Below are positions 46,761 to 61,700 of a stretch of DNA of 64,000 bases, in pieces (positions within the stretch are counted from its first letter, which is position 1; the number at the start of each line of letters is the position of its first letter). The translations under genes were made by a program, and so were the position numbers. Origin of the DNA: Sanderia malayensis (Eukaryota > Cnidaria > Scyphozoa > Semaeostomeae > Pelagiidae); assembly GCA_013076295.1 (NCBI GenBank), contig RQOL01000828.1, positions 3,469,219 through 3,533,218 on the forward strand, read 5' to 3'. The notes under the pieces were generated by a model, which was given only the letters and a program-made list of their open reading frames with translations, ran no database searches and was not told the origin of the DNA.

Positions 46761-49700
46761 ATGTCACAAAGAATCAGTTTATTGGTGCTTTTATGGCTCT
46801 CGGGTCTTTTTCATGTTAAAGGTAACGAGTTTGTTGTTTTGTCGGTAGTTTTTTGTGATTTATCATTAATTAGGACAGTTACAACCTAGGTACGAAAGTC
46901 TCAGAACTGTTTGTGCCAGAAAGGATGTTTAAAGCGACATTGCGTTTGACATCAATTTTGCATATTTCGTTGAGTTATGAGTTATCTGTGTTTTTGGATT
47001 TCTTAAAGTTCTGCCCATAAAGTAATGCAGGGAGGACTTTAAAGGTAAAGGATAAAGGGCGTTGTTGTATTCGCTTTACCTAAGTGTCGTAAGATATCTC
47101 GCGACTGATCTCGTCAGATATCTCGCGGCTGACTTCGTAAGATATCTCGCGGCTGATCTGCTTTGCACTTTTAGCAAGCATTCGGTATTAAAATAAACGA
47201 GTTAATTGTCGAAATAAAGTAACATTTTCCAAGGATTGTTGACCACTTTTGATTTCTTTGCAATTTTTTTCATGGTGCTGATTCTTGTGTTTTGCTACAA
47301 AATTGAATGCGAAGCAAAACCGCGTTACCATTAGTTGTGTATTACTCGCTTTGATCCACGCTTTTTTTTTGTCTCAAGAATTTGCCAAACTCTCGTTTCT
47401 TAACTCTGTCTCCTGGTTACATTGAATTCCACCCATCGTCTTGAATAAAGACGGATTTGTGTAAAGTATAAGTAATTATATAGCCAGCGTTGCCGTGTGA
47501 TCAGGATTTTTGAAAGCATGGTAACACCATGGGGAATAGAATTAATTGCTAGGTGCCGTGGAATGTTATGCAAGTTATCTTCAAACTCTGCAAAATAATA
47601 ATAATTATTATTTGCGAACATTGCAATGGTGAATGTTATGATATGAGTTTATAATCTAATTGGCAGTTTTTGAATTTGATATTGCCGTTAACGAAGGATT
47701 GTTCTGCAAATATTGAGATACGTTTTGGACTCCCAGGGTAACAAGATAACTCGTCTTAATGCGATAACTTTCGGTTCTGTTCATATTCAGCTATAATAAG
47801 GGTAGCAATAATTAAAGACAAGATAGTATTGTCGTAAAATCTAAAGTCAAAGTCTTGCAAAGACATTGATTTTAGATCTTATTATGAATTTGAGAAAAGT
47901 ATATTGTTTACATCGGGGCTTATAGCGTGACCTCTTGCGTTTCATGTTAAGGTCAATAGATTATTTCTGCTTTTCCATTGAGCCCATAGCTGCACTATAT
48001 TGCAAATTGTGCTGTCTTTTTCGTTGTAGGCTATCCAGAAATAGGCTTCTTGGGAAAACTCGAAAGTGACGTATCAAGAACATCGACTGGATGGCAAAAG
48101 ATCTCAAATTGGAAAACATCTATAACAGATGTGAAAGGACTTTACAACTTCGATGCAAGTCTTGCAGCATCTGGTGACATCAGTATACCAGTTACAGGGT
48201 TATTCTTTGTATCGGTATCATTGCCAGTCTCAAATGCTGACATCGGTAAGAAATGAGAAATTTCATTTGATTAATGTTCATTGAGTAACTTTGCCCAAGT
48301 TCTTGAAACACAACATTTTCTTTTCATTTAAGGCGCATTCAAAGCAGCACTTCTCATCAATGATATAACAATGGATAAATCGATCGCATTGTCTTGTCAA
48401 ATGGAGAATATGACAGATGGAACTCAAATGTTGTCATTTGCTGGCTTTCTCAGTCTTCGTGCTGATGAACAAGTTGCTGTTTATGCATATTCCAGCAATG
48501 ATACAGCTTGGATCATCAAATCCCAATCCGGTTTCAGTTTCCATTTCTTTGGACGGTTCGGATCAACTCCTGGTTTCCTAGTACAACCAATGACGTCATG
48601 GACAATAACCAATCCAAATAATACAAGAATTACAACGTGGAGAACGACAGGACGCGGGGGTTTATTCCAGAGTCTTACAGGTATGTGTTTGGCAACCTCA
48701 TTTGAGTAAAGAAAAGCTTTCTTCTTGTCTTGTTTTATTAAAAAAACTTATACTTATTGTTATTAAAATATTAAAGAACTTATCATTATACTTCGTTGCC
48801 AGAGTATTTTGCAAAGCAATCTTTTATCAGTATTTTCAGCAGGATTTCTGAAATTTCAGGTTTTACAAAGTCGAATGGTAAATTCACAACAATTTGCACT
48901 GGAGTCTACATCTTAACAGCAAACATAATATTTGAAGGACCTGTTGGTGATTACAGTGTATCAACCGTATTCAATGAGAAATCTTCAATTGTTGGCTCAG
49001 TGCACATGGGTAAAGCTGGCGTCGTAACAGTTAATGTTTATCAAGCATTTTCATTACCGAAAGGTACCACTGTTGATATCGATTTCACTTCAAATGCTGG
49101 TCAAATAAAAGTGTTGCAGCAAAGTTCCTGGTCGATGGTATTTCTTGGCTCTACGTCATCAAATACACAAGAGTTTGCCAGCTTTTTGACGTCAACAGTT
49201 GAATTTACAGGAGGACAATGGTTAGAATTACCTGGTTTATTAAGAGACAGTGCAACGCAAACAGCAATGGGAACATCGAGTGGTCAACTCATTATGCCTT
49301 CTAATCTGGCATTGATTGATACTAAGAATTTCGTCATCACAGATCAAACAGAGCTATACTATGTTTTTGCGCATTTGGTCTACTCTGGCAACGCAACCAA
49401 TGTAGAAGCGTTGTTGGGAGTCAGTGCTGATAAGACAACCTTGACAGGCAAAGAGGGTGTCTATGGCTCTATGACTAAAATATCAAACCAAGACGGAACA
49501 ATGTCGTTATCAGGAATACTTCACATACGTAAGCAAGAACATTTTAGTATCTTCATCAAGACAAGCAATCCAAATGACAGATTCACTGTTCGCAATACAT
49601 CATTTATATCTGTCGTTCGTATGAGGTACATTGTTTCTGCATTTAGCGCGAGAATTGAAACAAAGATAACTTACCAGAAGTCGGGATGGAATGAGATCAA

Positions 49701-52700
49701 GGGACCGTGGCTAATAGAGACAAGTGGACTTTTCTCTTACGGAAAAGACTTCTCTTCAACCACTGGTAGATTTACAGCTTCGCATACTGGTGTGTATCTT
49801 GTCTCAGCTAATATTCAAATCAACAAAGGTGACGGTGCAGTTATTGCCCTCGTTCTGGCAAAAAATGGCCTCGTTGATCCTGGCAATGGATTGTACAGCG
49901 AGAATGGCGAACCTTCAGCAAAGACAACATTAAATATGTATGGAACATTAAGTGTTAAGACTGGTGACCAGTTGAGTTTGTTTGCTTATAAAAGCAACGC
50001 ATTAGATTGGGAAGTTGACTTGCGCAGTGGATTCTCTATAACATACGTCGGTCCCAATTGGGCCATACATGGATTCCATGCAGTATACGCAAATGATACA
50101 ACAATATCAACACTTGGTTATGTGGAAATGACTGACTGGACACTAGCATCACCATACACAACAATGACATTCTATAACAACATTGGCTTCTCTTCTACGC
50201 GATATACATCTTCATATGATGGAGTGTATTTTGTTGCTGCTAATGTTCTGCTTAGAAATGTCAGCATTCCATCTGCAGCATATGGTGCTGGGCTTTTTGA
50301 AATTTTAGCATATGTCAATGGCAGACAGACAACAAGCATTGGTCTCGAAGATTCAAATCCATCTTTTGCTGACAATTCTCGTGACTATTTCACATTAAAT
50401 TTTGGCGGAGTGGTGAGAATCCAAAAGGGTGAATATTTGTCACTTTTTCTCAGATCGACTGCCGATGCATCTTATACCATTTCCAGACAGAGTGGTTTTT
50501 CTGTTGCTTTGGTCTCTATGTATTCTCATGCCCACAACCAAGGACTTTTGGGATCGAATAATGTCATTAGTTATGTTGCCAGCCCAAATGTATGGGTTGG
50601 TATTGCCGATCTTTCTACAAGTAGCACCATACCGGGACGATTTATTGCAGGCACTGGTGCAATCCATGCACCAACATTTTATTATCGAGTTGATGAGCCA
50701 GGAATCTATTTGATCTCTGGAAATTTTCGACTTGATGCCGCAGGGGGATCTTTGTTTGAAATTCAAGCTGAAATCGACAGTCAGAGTTCAAAAGTGTACG
50801 GATTGTATGCTGTGGAAACCTCACCAAAAGGAACAAAGTATAGTTTGAGCTTTGCTGGCTCATTGTATTTAACATTTGGCCAACAACTGAAGATCATGGT
50901 AAGGTCATCCAAATCAACCTATGCTATTGATGCAGGATCGAGTTTTTCAATCATCAAACTTCAACTTGATAAACATTTTCCTGGAGTTGTTGTCGATAAA
51001 CACGATGCATCGTTTGCTGCTAATCAGATGGTATCTAATTGGGAAGAATCTACAAAGCCTGGCCTACTTACAAGGTAATTTTTTGTCTGACTTTCTTTTT
51101 TTGCATTTTTGCCAACCATAACACTACTTGGTTTGAGTCCGTGTAACATTGATTTTTTCATTTCAGTAACATTGGATACAAGGCCGTTGCAGGGACCTAC
51201 TCTCCGCCAGTTGCTGGCATTTACATTGTATCAATCAACAATTATCTCAGCACAGCTGCGGACGCAACCAGCATTGCTCTTATCGATTCTGCTAATTCAA
51301 ACGTCATCAAAGCTTACGGTTTAAATGGCAATAACAGAACAATGATGTCGGCATCAGCTTTGTACCTCGAATCAAATAAAACTTTCAGCTATCAACTGAA
51401 TTCTACTGTCCCAGAATCCTATGCGATGGAAGCGGGATTGTCATTGTATTTCATCAAACCACGTGCTCTGATCCAAGGTTTTTCGACACGCTTATTGGCT
51501 GAATTTGTCATCCAATCAGCTGATACGTGGACAACAGTCTCCAATTGGACAAATTCCTCATTGACTGGCTTCTCCTCTGGTGCAATCGCACCTATGGACT
51601 CATATACTGCAGTGTATTCTGGTGCACATTTCATTTCCTTCTCCGCTGTGACAACACATTCAACTTCATTCAATATTAAAGTTGCAGTCCTTGTTAATTC
51701 TTCGATTGCAATGATGGCATCTCTTGATAATATTCCTGCAAGTAATAGTCCAAATAGAAAATCAACTTTGCCTGTTTCTGGAACTTTGAAGCTAAGTATT
51801 GGAGATGTCGTTGAGTTCAAAGTTTATAGCTCATCTGCAAATGCAACATTGACAACAGAAACATCACGTTCGTTGATTTTCATTGAAGGTAATGATTTAT
51901 TTTATACAAGTTGTTAAGTTCATAAACACGATTGCAGAACTTTAATAACATTTTCATTGCAATTTTTCGCTAACCTTATAGGTGTTACGGTGCACACTGA
52001 AGGTGTAGCAGGTCAGAAAAGCTCGAATGAAATAGTAACTAGAGCTAAAACGTCGCCAAAGCAGTTGTCCAATTTCGAAACTACAAGACCCGGTGCATTT
52101 TCAGCAAGAAATGGAACATTGACAAGTACTGGATCTCTTGTAAACTTTCACCCTGGAGTCTTCCTTTTGACAGCAAATGTTATGATACTTAATACAGCAT
52201 CATCTACGAGGTATATTTAATAATATCAAATCAAAATCTCAGAGAAATGTTTTGAAACATTTTAGCGACTAACGTTCTTTTGTTAGAAATTTATGGCCTC
52301 GCAATGAATTTAGGATTCTTATAAAACTCCAAATTGAGGTAAAGTATCATTGAAGCTAAAATGAATCATTATAATATTTGGTTGTTTGCCTTTTAGAAAA
52401 TTTCGATTGTACAGTGTGCTGAACAGCGAAACAGAATCATCATTTACTTTACAATCTATTCAAACAATTGATGCAAACAAAGAGGCAACCCTTTCTCTTT
52501 CAAGCTCTATTTTCCTGCCAAGATTCTCTCATGTGGAGACATTTATCACAACTGATGACGACAATGCATTTCAAATTCTTGCTAACAGTACATTCACCTT
52601 TATTCTTATTGGTAAGCCAATATTTAATAGTGCTACTACCATTTGGTTAGCTAAAAGAATCCTGTTTAGCTATTGGTATCTGCTGCTAAAACTGTTGTAT

Positions 52701-55700
52701 GTTGTAAATTTATAGACGACAATACTGGACCAGTTATTTGTGAAGATACAGGCTTAAATTTGGAAAGAATTGTTCCAAGTTTCCTCCGCATAATGACAGA
52801 GAAATCTGTCACATTTTCTTGTACGGTTGTTGGCACCATTCCTGCAACACTTTCTTGGTACAAAGATGGAAATGTAAGTCATATGTTTTTACTTTTATTA
52901 TTCATAATCATTTCTGTGATATCATTACGGTTTTTTCATATACGTTACATTATTTCAACAGCTGATTGCAGGACAAACTGCCACTACATACACAATGAAT
53001 CCGACGCTGGTATCTAATTCTGGCGTATACTCTTGCAAAGCAACATACCAGTCCCTCACTGCAACGACCAACAACGCCACACTCAGTGTTTATGGTAAGC
53101 AATTTCTTGTTTAATCTACATCCTATAAGCCCATACATGTGTATAGTTTATTCCTTTTGATTGAACGTCACCACGTCTTCTATCACATTTGTATTACGAA
53201 TCGCTTTCAACTTTTTTTCCAGATCCAACTCCAAAGATTTCTGCTCCGGTTTATAACATATCGTTTGCTGAGAACATAGCACCTGGTTCATTCAATTTGC
53301 AAACTTTTGCAGTTTCTGCTGAAAAGTATGCCATCAACATACCTGCCATTGTGTCTGCACTTATTACTGCAGGTAAGTACTGTGTGCGGTGCGGTGTACC
53401 ATCTACACTACGGTGTAACAGAATGACACCAATTGAACGTGATGGTTATGTCGTTGACTCACCCCCTTGAAATAATCGCGATTATTATTTGATTGCAGGA
53501 GACCCTAATGGAGATTTCAATTTGACGCTTCCATCCACCACCATGATCAGTATTCAACCAACAAGAGAATTGGATTATGAAAGGACTCCATTTTATTCTT
53601 TATCGATCACAGCTGTGAACACAGAAGAGGCCGATGCAAGGAACACAACCATCATTTTCAACATTACAGTCATTGATAAAAATGATAATGCTCCCACCTT
53701 TTCCAGTGATGTCATAAAGACAGTCGTACCAGAAGATCTGTCAGTTGGTAGTATTGTCTACAAAGTCACAGCCACAGACAAGGATTCAGGTGAATTTGGC
53801 GTGGTCACATACAGCATTGTTGGCAACCTAACCCATCCATATTTCAGTATCAATTCGACAACTGGAGCAATAACATTGGATTCAGCACTGGACAGAGAAC
53901 GTGAAGATGGATATGTGATAATTGTGCGAGCAAGAGATTCGATCTTCTCATCAGTAGCGGCAGTTGTTGTCAATGTAACAGATGTTAATGACAATCAGCC
54001 TCGTTTTAATCCAGCATCATATTCATTCAGTGTTGTGGAGAACATTTTGGTGGACAGTTCCATAGTTCAAGTATTTTCATCTGATCCTGATCTTGGATTG
54101 AATTCCTCCATGGTTTACTCTATTCTCAGTGGAAATGAAAATGGCTATTTCCGAATTGATTCCTCAAATGGTATCATCAGTCTAGTAAAATCATTGGACT
54201 ATGAAGCTCGCAAAGGATTCACTCTGATTATTGGCTTAAAAGACAGAGGAACTCCAGTGCTGCAGTCCAGTAACAATGCCACAGTCAACATAACTGTAGT
54301 TGATGTCAACGACAACTTCCCCCAGTTTCCAAAATCACTCTACATCACCTCTATCCCCGAAGATACAAGCGTGACGTCAAGCATTGTGCAAGTGAATGCA
54401 ACAGATAGAGATGGTACAATGAAAAATAGCAACATCACTTATAGCATCAATCAAACATTGGCAAGCACTTACTTCCACATTGATTCACATACTGGTATAA
54501 TTACAGTCAAATCCGCATTAGACTACGAGACGCATCGGAGGTATGACTTTGCAGTGATAGCGTCAGATACCGGTGATGTTCCATACACAAGACACACAAA
54601 CGTTATTGTATTGATAACTGACGTTAATGATGAAAGACCTTATTTCCAACCGGCTGTTTACATTGCAAATGTATCGGAATTCGCAATACCGGGTGCATTG
54701 GTTGTACAGTTGCATGGCTTTGATAATGATACAACATCATTGCAATATCAAATTACATCCCAAACTCCCAAAGAAGATTTTCTCATCTCATCAACATCCG
54801 GGACTCTCTATGTGAAGAACTATTTAGACAGAGAAAACATCACGTCTTATAATATTACAATCTCATTATCTGATGGTGTCAACCTGGCAAGTCAATTGGC
54901 CACAATTTCATTGAACATAATTGATGAGAATGACAACAGACCAACATTTCTACAATCCATCTACAGGTCTTCACTGTTTGAAAATGCAACAATTGGAACA
55001 TACGTCACAACTGTGCGAGCTACTGATCTTGACACTGGATCTAACGCTGCTTTGACCTATTCAATATTATCAACTGGCCTGAATGATTCCTATTCATACT
55101 TCAATATTAATTCTACGACTGGAGTGGTCACTCTGGCTAAGCAAGTAGATTATGAGACGATGTCAAAGCTGAGCTTCTTTGTTCTTGCAACTGATGCTGG
55201 TAGAATACGCCTTCACGGTCACTCTGTTGTCGAGGTAACAGTCATGAACATCAATGATAATGCACCTTATTTCATGCCTGATTTTTATGCTGAAAGCATC
55301 TCTGAAGCTGCTAATGTTGGGGCTGTCGTGGCAGTGCTGAAGGCATACGATAATGATTCAAGCACAGCGAATCTCATGTATGAAATCATTGAAGGAAACA
55401 CGAACAATCATTTCAAGCTAATGTCAAGCACGTCCAATGTAATCATAACTGCAGCGGAGTTGGATTATGAAAGTATCAAGACATACGAATTGAAGATTCG
55501 TGCTTTTGATGGACAGCATTATTCAATCACAAATGCAACTGTAAAGATCACCGTCACTGATATCAATGATGTTAATCCTGTTTTCAACCAGACTTTGTAT
55601 ACTGCCACCATTCCAGAAGATACAGGATCGTCAATTGTGATTCTTACTGTTCTTGCTACCGATAATGATCATACCGCTAACAACAGTAGAATTCGATACT

Positions 55701-58700
55701 CTGCACTGGAAAATACAACAGATTTTAATGTAAACGCGATGACTGGTGAAATCAGAGTGAACAGTATTGACTATGAAAAACAGAAGCAGTACTCTCTTGT
55801 TGTCGTTGCTCAAGATTATGGTACACCACCAAGAATGGCATACGCATTGGTAGACATTACAATCACGGATGTCAATGACAATTTCCCTGTCTTTTCTCCT
55901 CTCACATATCAAGTGAACATATCAGAAGCTACCATCGTCAATACTCAGATTGTTATTGTCATGGCTACAGATGCCGATGCCGGTACTAATGGTCAACTGC
56001 AGTACAGCATCGTCGGCGGAAATGAGGCTGCTAAATTTGCTATCCAACCAAACACTGGTGTCATAACTCTTGCTGCCATGTTGGATTATGAAAGTACGTC
56101 ATCAAGAATTTCATTCTAGTTCTACATTTCTACCTTTGCTCTCTCTCTCTGATCCGCAAGTCTGCCCTTAAAGAAATTGATAAATCTTTATTTTATTCGA
56201 TTTTAGGTTCAGTTAAATCTTACAATCTGACAATATCAGTGGCTGACAAAGGAGGCAAGACTGCTGTCCACAATTCAACTGTCTTAATAAACATTGTTGA
56301 TGTGAATGACCATCAGCCAATGTTTGATTTATCAAGCTACGTTAAAACGATCATTGAAACAACACAAAATGGATCTTCGATATTGAGAGTCCATGCTTCA
56401 GATAACGATGGAACTTTCATCAATTCAAATGTTTTGTACAGCATAGTACCAAGTATCGATTCTGGAAATTTCTCCATCAACTCAACATCTGGTGTCATCT
56501 ACACAGCTGATCTATTTGACCGTGAATTAAACGATTATTATTCATTCCAAGTCGAGGCACAAGACACTGCCAACGCAACATTAAGAGGAAGATGCATGGT
56601 GACTGTTCATATATCTGATTATAACGACAATACTCCTGTGCCAGACATGATTTTCTACAGTTTGAACATATCAAGAAAGGCAAGTGTTGGTACTCAGGTC
56701 ATAACAATCTTTGCTACTGATAAAGACATGGGTGTTAACAGTCAGCTGCAATATTCAATCACAAATGGAAACATTGGTAATACATTCACGATAAACAACA
56801 AAGGAGTTATCTATCTTGCAATGCCACTGAACACTGCAGTTCAGTCTCAGTACAATCTGACTGTTAAAATTCAGGATAATGGTGTACCATCATTGCATGC
56901 AATTGTCACTGTTCAAATTAACATCACTGATGTCCAACTTTCATTGTTGCAATTCAAGCAAGTTCATTACATTTTCTATGTTAATGAGACAACATCGACC
57001 AGTTATGTTGGCGCAATTAAAGCAGTGGATATTGGAAATATTACAAGTGAATACATCAATTATCAAGTAATTGCAACTAACCTGGATGGCATTATCTTTC
57101 TTCATTCGAGCTCTGGAGATATTTATTTGAATGTGACAGCAAACCACGAAGCCCGCAAGCAATACGACTTTACAGCAAAGGCCATGAATAACATTGGAAC
57201 AACAGCTTTTGCACACGTAACAATTTACGTTCGGGATATAAATGAAAGCCCTTACTTCCTTCAAACCACTAATGGAGTCTATTACTTCAACGTCTCTGAA
57301 TCAGTTGCACAGTACACATTTGTTCACTCTGTCATTGCCAGAGATAACGACACAGGAGCGAATGGACAATTGGTGTACAGTTTGATTCTTACACCAGCCA
57401 ATCAGAACACTTTCTTAATCGATCAGCACGGCAGAATCTACACAAAGTCATCTTTGGACTATGAAACAACAAAGCAATACAATTTCACCGTACAAGTTGC
57501 AGATGGAGGCAGCCCGAGTCTTACAGCGAATGCCGTTGTTATCATCAAAGTGCTTGATTATAACGATAATCACCCCGTTTTTGTTTATCCCACACCAAGA
57601 AACATATCAGTTCTTGAGAACACTGCCAGTGGAACCAAAGTGGGAATGTTAAATGCAACTGATGCTGATAGCAAAGAAAATGCTATGATTCAATATGTTG
57701 GAGTGTATCCCAGTGGCTTCGTAAATGTGAACGAGAGCACAGGAGAATTAACAATTGGTGATATGGCGAATATTGATTACGAAAAGACTCAAACAATTGA
57801 GCTGATTGCTGTGGTAAAAGATCTTGGAACACCACATCTGACAACGACCACAATGATAAACTTTTTCATTGAAAATGTTAATGATAACGACCCATATTTC
57901 GCGACATCCTTCTACAATTTGACCATATCAGAAGTGACCCAAGTTGGCAGTTTGATCATACCATTGCATGCATTGGACAATGATCTTGGTGTTCCTGGCA
58001 CAATCAAAACATACGACATTATATCTAGTAATTTCAGCAAGTTTTCCATCAACAACCTTGGTGAGTTGCGTCTTGCTGCCCAACTTAGCCACTCTGTACA
58101 GTCAACATATCATCTTGTTATTAATGTTACTGACAATGGTACTCCGGCTAGATATGGACAAGCCAACGTCTACATCAATGTTGCTGATTTGAGCAGATTG
58201 CAGCCTACATTTTTATCAAGCACTTATTACAAGACTGTCGCAGAGAACAATGCTGTGAATGAAAGTCTACTGCAAGTGAATGCAACAACGAACGAAGCCA
58301 TCTTTGGCCCAATGGTATATTCTATCGTTTCAAGTAGCAACGACTCAAAATATTTCACAATTGACAGCACAGCAGGGGTAATCAGAAATCTCATTTCATT
58401 CGATTACGAGAAGCAACGATCATTTGCATTCACCGTCCAAGTATTGGATAGTCATAATCAAAAAACTGGTATTTCCCACGTGATAATATATGTGCTGGAT
58501 TTGAATGATAATACACCAGTGTTTGTGAATACAAAAATGACGTATAATATTTCCGAAGCTACATCAGTTGGTTCATTGGTGATATCATTATTGGCTGCAG
58601 ACAATGACTCGACTACAAATGGAAGGTTCATCTTCAGTGCCGTAGATGGCAATGGTATGGATAAGCTAACTGTTGAACCCGATGGTCGAATATATCTGAA

Positions 58701-61700
58701 GAACAATGTGGATTCAAGAGTGCGAAACAACTATACACTGACAGTTAAAGTAGAAGATTTAGGCAATCCTTCTCTCCATTCTAACATCACATTGACAATA
58801 TACATTCAGCCGGCAAGTCTTGTACATTTGAGCCAACCTGTGTTCAACCAATCATCTTACATTCGATGGGTTGATGAAGATATTACCGTGACATCACTTC
58901 TTGTTGTCAACGCAACAAATCGGGGAATAACAAGCATGCTTACTTACAGTCTGGTTGGCGATTCAAGCGAGACAAGTCCGTTCAGCATTTCATCTGCCGG
59001 AGTAATCAGTTTGACTGTCAAATTGGATTACATCACGAAGAGAATGTACACGTTTCAAGTGAAAGTCACGAACAGTGAAGGACGAGTTGCATATGCACAT
59101 GTTATGATTCATGTTCGCGATGTTAACGATAGAAGTCCGTATTTTATGCCATCATTTTACAGCGTGAATATAATAGAAAGTACCATGATAGGACAGCCAA
59201 TCGTACAGCTTCATACCAAGGATAATGATACCACAGCATTCAATGCTCAATATGCGTTCACAATCGTACGTGGAAATGAAGCCGACAGATTTAATGTGAG
59301 CAACACAGGATTGATTTCATTGAAGAATTCCCTTGATCTTGAATCAATGAGTGGAACATCATCCTACACTCTGGTCGTGTCTGTTAAGGAGGGCTCGAAT
59401 CCAAAACTATCAAATGCAACTGTTGTGATTAATATCTATGATTACAATGACGTCACACCCGTCTTCAATCAATCTGTTTATGTGTTCAATGTGAGCGAAG
59501 ATGCCCGTCTGTTGTCCTCTGTTGGAATCATTTTTGCATCTGATCGTGACCGTACCCAGAGTAACAACAGAGTAACGTATACTCTTGCGACAACTGGAAC
59601 CGATTTTGCACTGTCAGCAGATGGAAATCTAACAGTTAACAACAAACTGAATTATGCAATTATCAGAGAATACGAACTTGTTGCCATTGCTCAAGACAAT
59701 GGCTTTCCACCTTTGAAAAGTTCAACAATTATCAAAATCAATGTGATTGATGTTAACGACCAATATCCAACATTCAAACAACTTTACTACAGCAACAATG
59801 TATCCGAAGCATTGCCAATTGGAGCAGTAGTAGTAAGAGTCATGGCCAATGATAATGACAGTATGACGTATGGATTGGCATATTATAACCTCACAGACCC
59901 AACATCAACATTCACCATTGATTCATCTGGAAGGATATCTTTACTGAAGAAACTCGACTATGAAATAACACAGAATTACACGTTAATAGTTGATGCTGTT
60001 GACGCTGGTGGCCTCGTTTCGAGACAGTCTGCAACTGTTTTTATTCGTATCACTGACGTTAACGATTACCAGCCAACATTCACACTTTCATATTACACAT
60101 TCTACGTTGCTGAGGATCTTGCAAATGGATCATTGATTGGTAATGTGCATACAAGTGATGGTGATCGCATAAGAAATGCCATAAGCTATTCTCTCGTTCC
60201 CAATGAGGATTCTGGCAATTTCACAGTGCTCAACAATGGCAGCATAATCATGTCAACTGGTTTAGATTACGAAGCTATCAAAAGGTATTCATTTTTGGTT
60301 CAAGCAACAGACCAAGGTAACCCATCGCTGAATTCACGAGCCCATATCACAATCTTCATACAAGATGTGAATGACAATTATCCAACTGCATCTCAGGGTA
60401 TGTACAGTTTGAACATTTCTGAAAGAACCTTGGTGGGCAATCAGATATTCACAATACCTGCAACTGATTTGGATTCGGGAGAAAATTCAAGATTGACATT
60501 CACAAAATTAAGTGGTGATTCTCAAAATGATTTCTTCATCAACAATAAAGGACAGATTTACGTGTTGAAGGCACTGGACAGCTTTTCAAAACCATTTTAC
60601 AACATGACAATTAGAATTAGTGACAATGGCTCACCCCAGAAATCAACAAATGTAATCATGATCATTGGAGTCTTGCCTACTTCACTTGATGCAATTCGTT
60701 GTCAAGTGCCGCACTACACCTTTAACGTCACTGAGAATGTCATAGCAACTCCATTTGGACCAATCAAAGCCGTAGATACAGGAAACTATACCAGTACCAG
60801 GATCGTATATGACGTGTTCACCAACCAAGTGGACATAAATAAAATTTTCTATTTGGATAGAAGCACTGGAATGATCTACATGAACCAAACAGCAAACTAC
60901 GAACTGCGTTCACAGTATGATTTCCAAGCTAAAGCAGTGAATGAGCGTGGCGTCAGCACTTATTGTCATGTAACCATCAAAGTAACTGATGTAAATGAAA
61001 AAGCCATCTTCACCAACACGATCAATGGAGCTTACTACTTCAACGTATCCGAATCTGTACCAATTAAATCTTTTGTCGGATATGTAAGTATTCAAGATGT
61101 GGACAGAAGCTCTTCTTTAAATCCATACACTTTTTCTCTTGGTCCATCGTGGATTAATTCACTTCTCACTATTGATGGAAAAGGACATATCTACACGAAA
61201 GCAATACTTGATTATGAAACGAACAAGACAATCGTATTCAATGTCAATGTGACAGATTCAACACTCACTTCAGTTGTCAAGGTTCATCTTGTTATTATTG
61301 ACTACAATGATAATCATCCTGTATTTGTTTTCCCGACACCATCATCATTGAATGTGAAAGAGAACATAACTGTTGGAACAGTTCTAGGAAAGTTAAATGC
61401 CACAGATGCTGATAGTACCAGCAATGGACAAGTTATATTCATCGGTATATATCCAACTGGGATTGTCAAAGTGAACCAAACAACTGGCTTATTAACTGTT
61501 GATAACATCACCAATTTCGATTATGAAAGATTCCAATCATATGAATTATTGGCGATTGCACAAGATCTTGGATCACCATCTCTTCAAACCACACACAGAA
61601 TTCATTTGAACATTGAGAACGTCAACGATAATTCTCCATACTTTAATGTGCTGTATTACAATCTCACGATATCTGAAGCCGCACAAACTGGAACAATTGT

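Noticed and set aside
53758..53994. Minus-strand frames across the cadherin exons
   Set aside because: Antisense shadows caused by the codon pattern of cadherin repeats.
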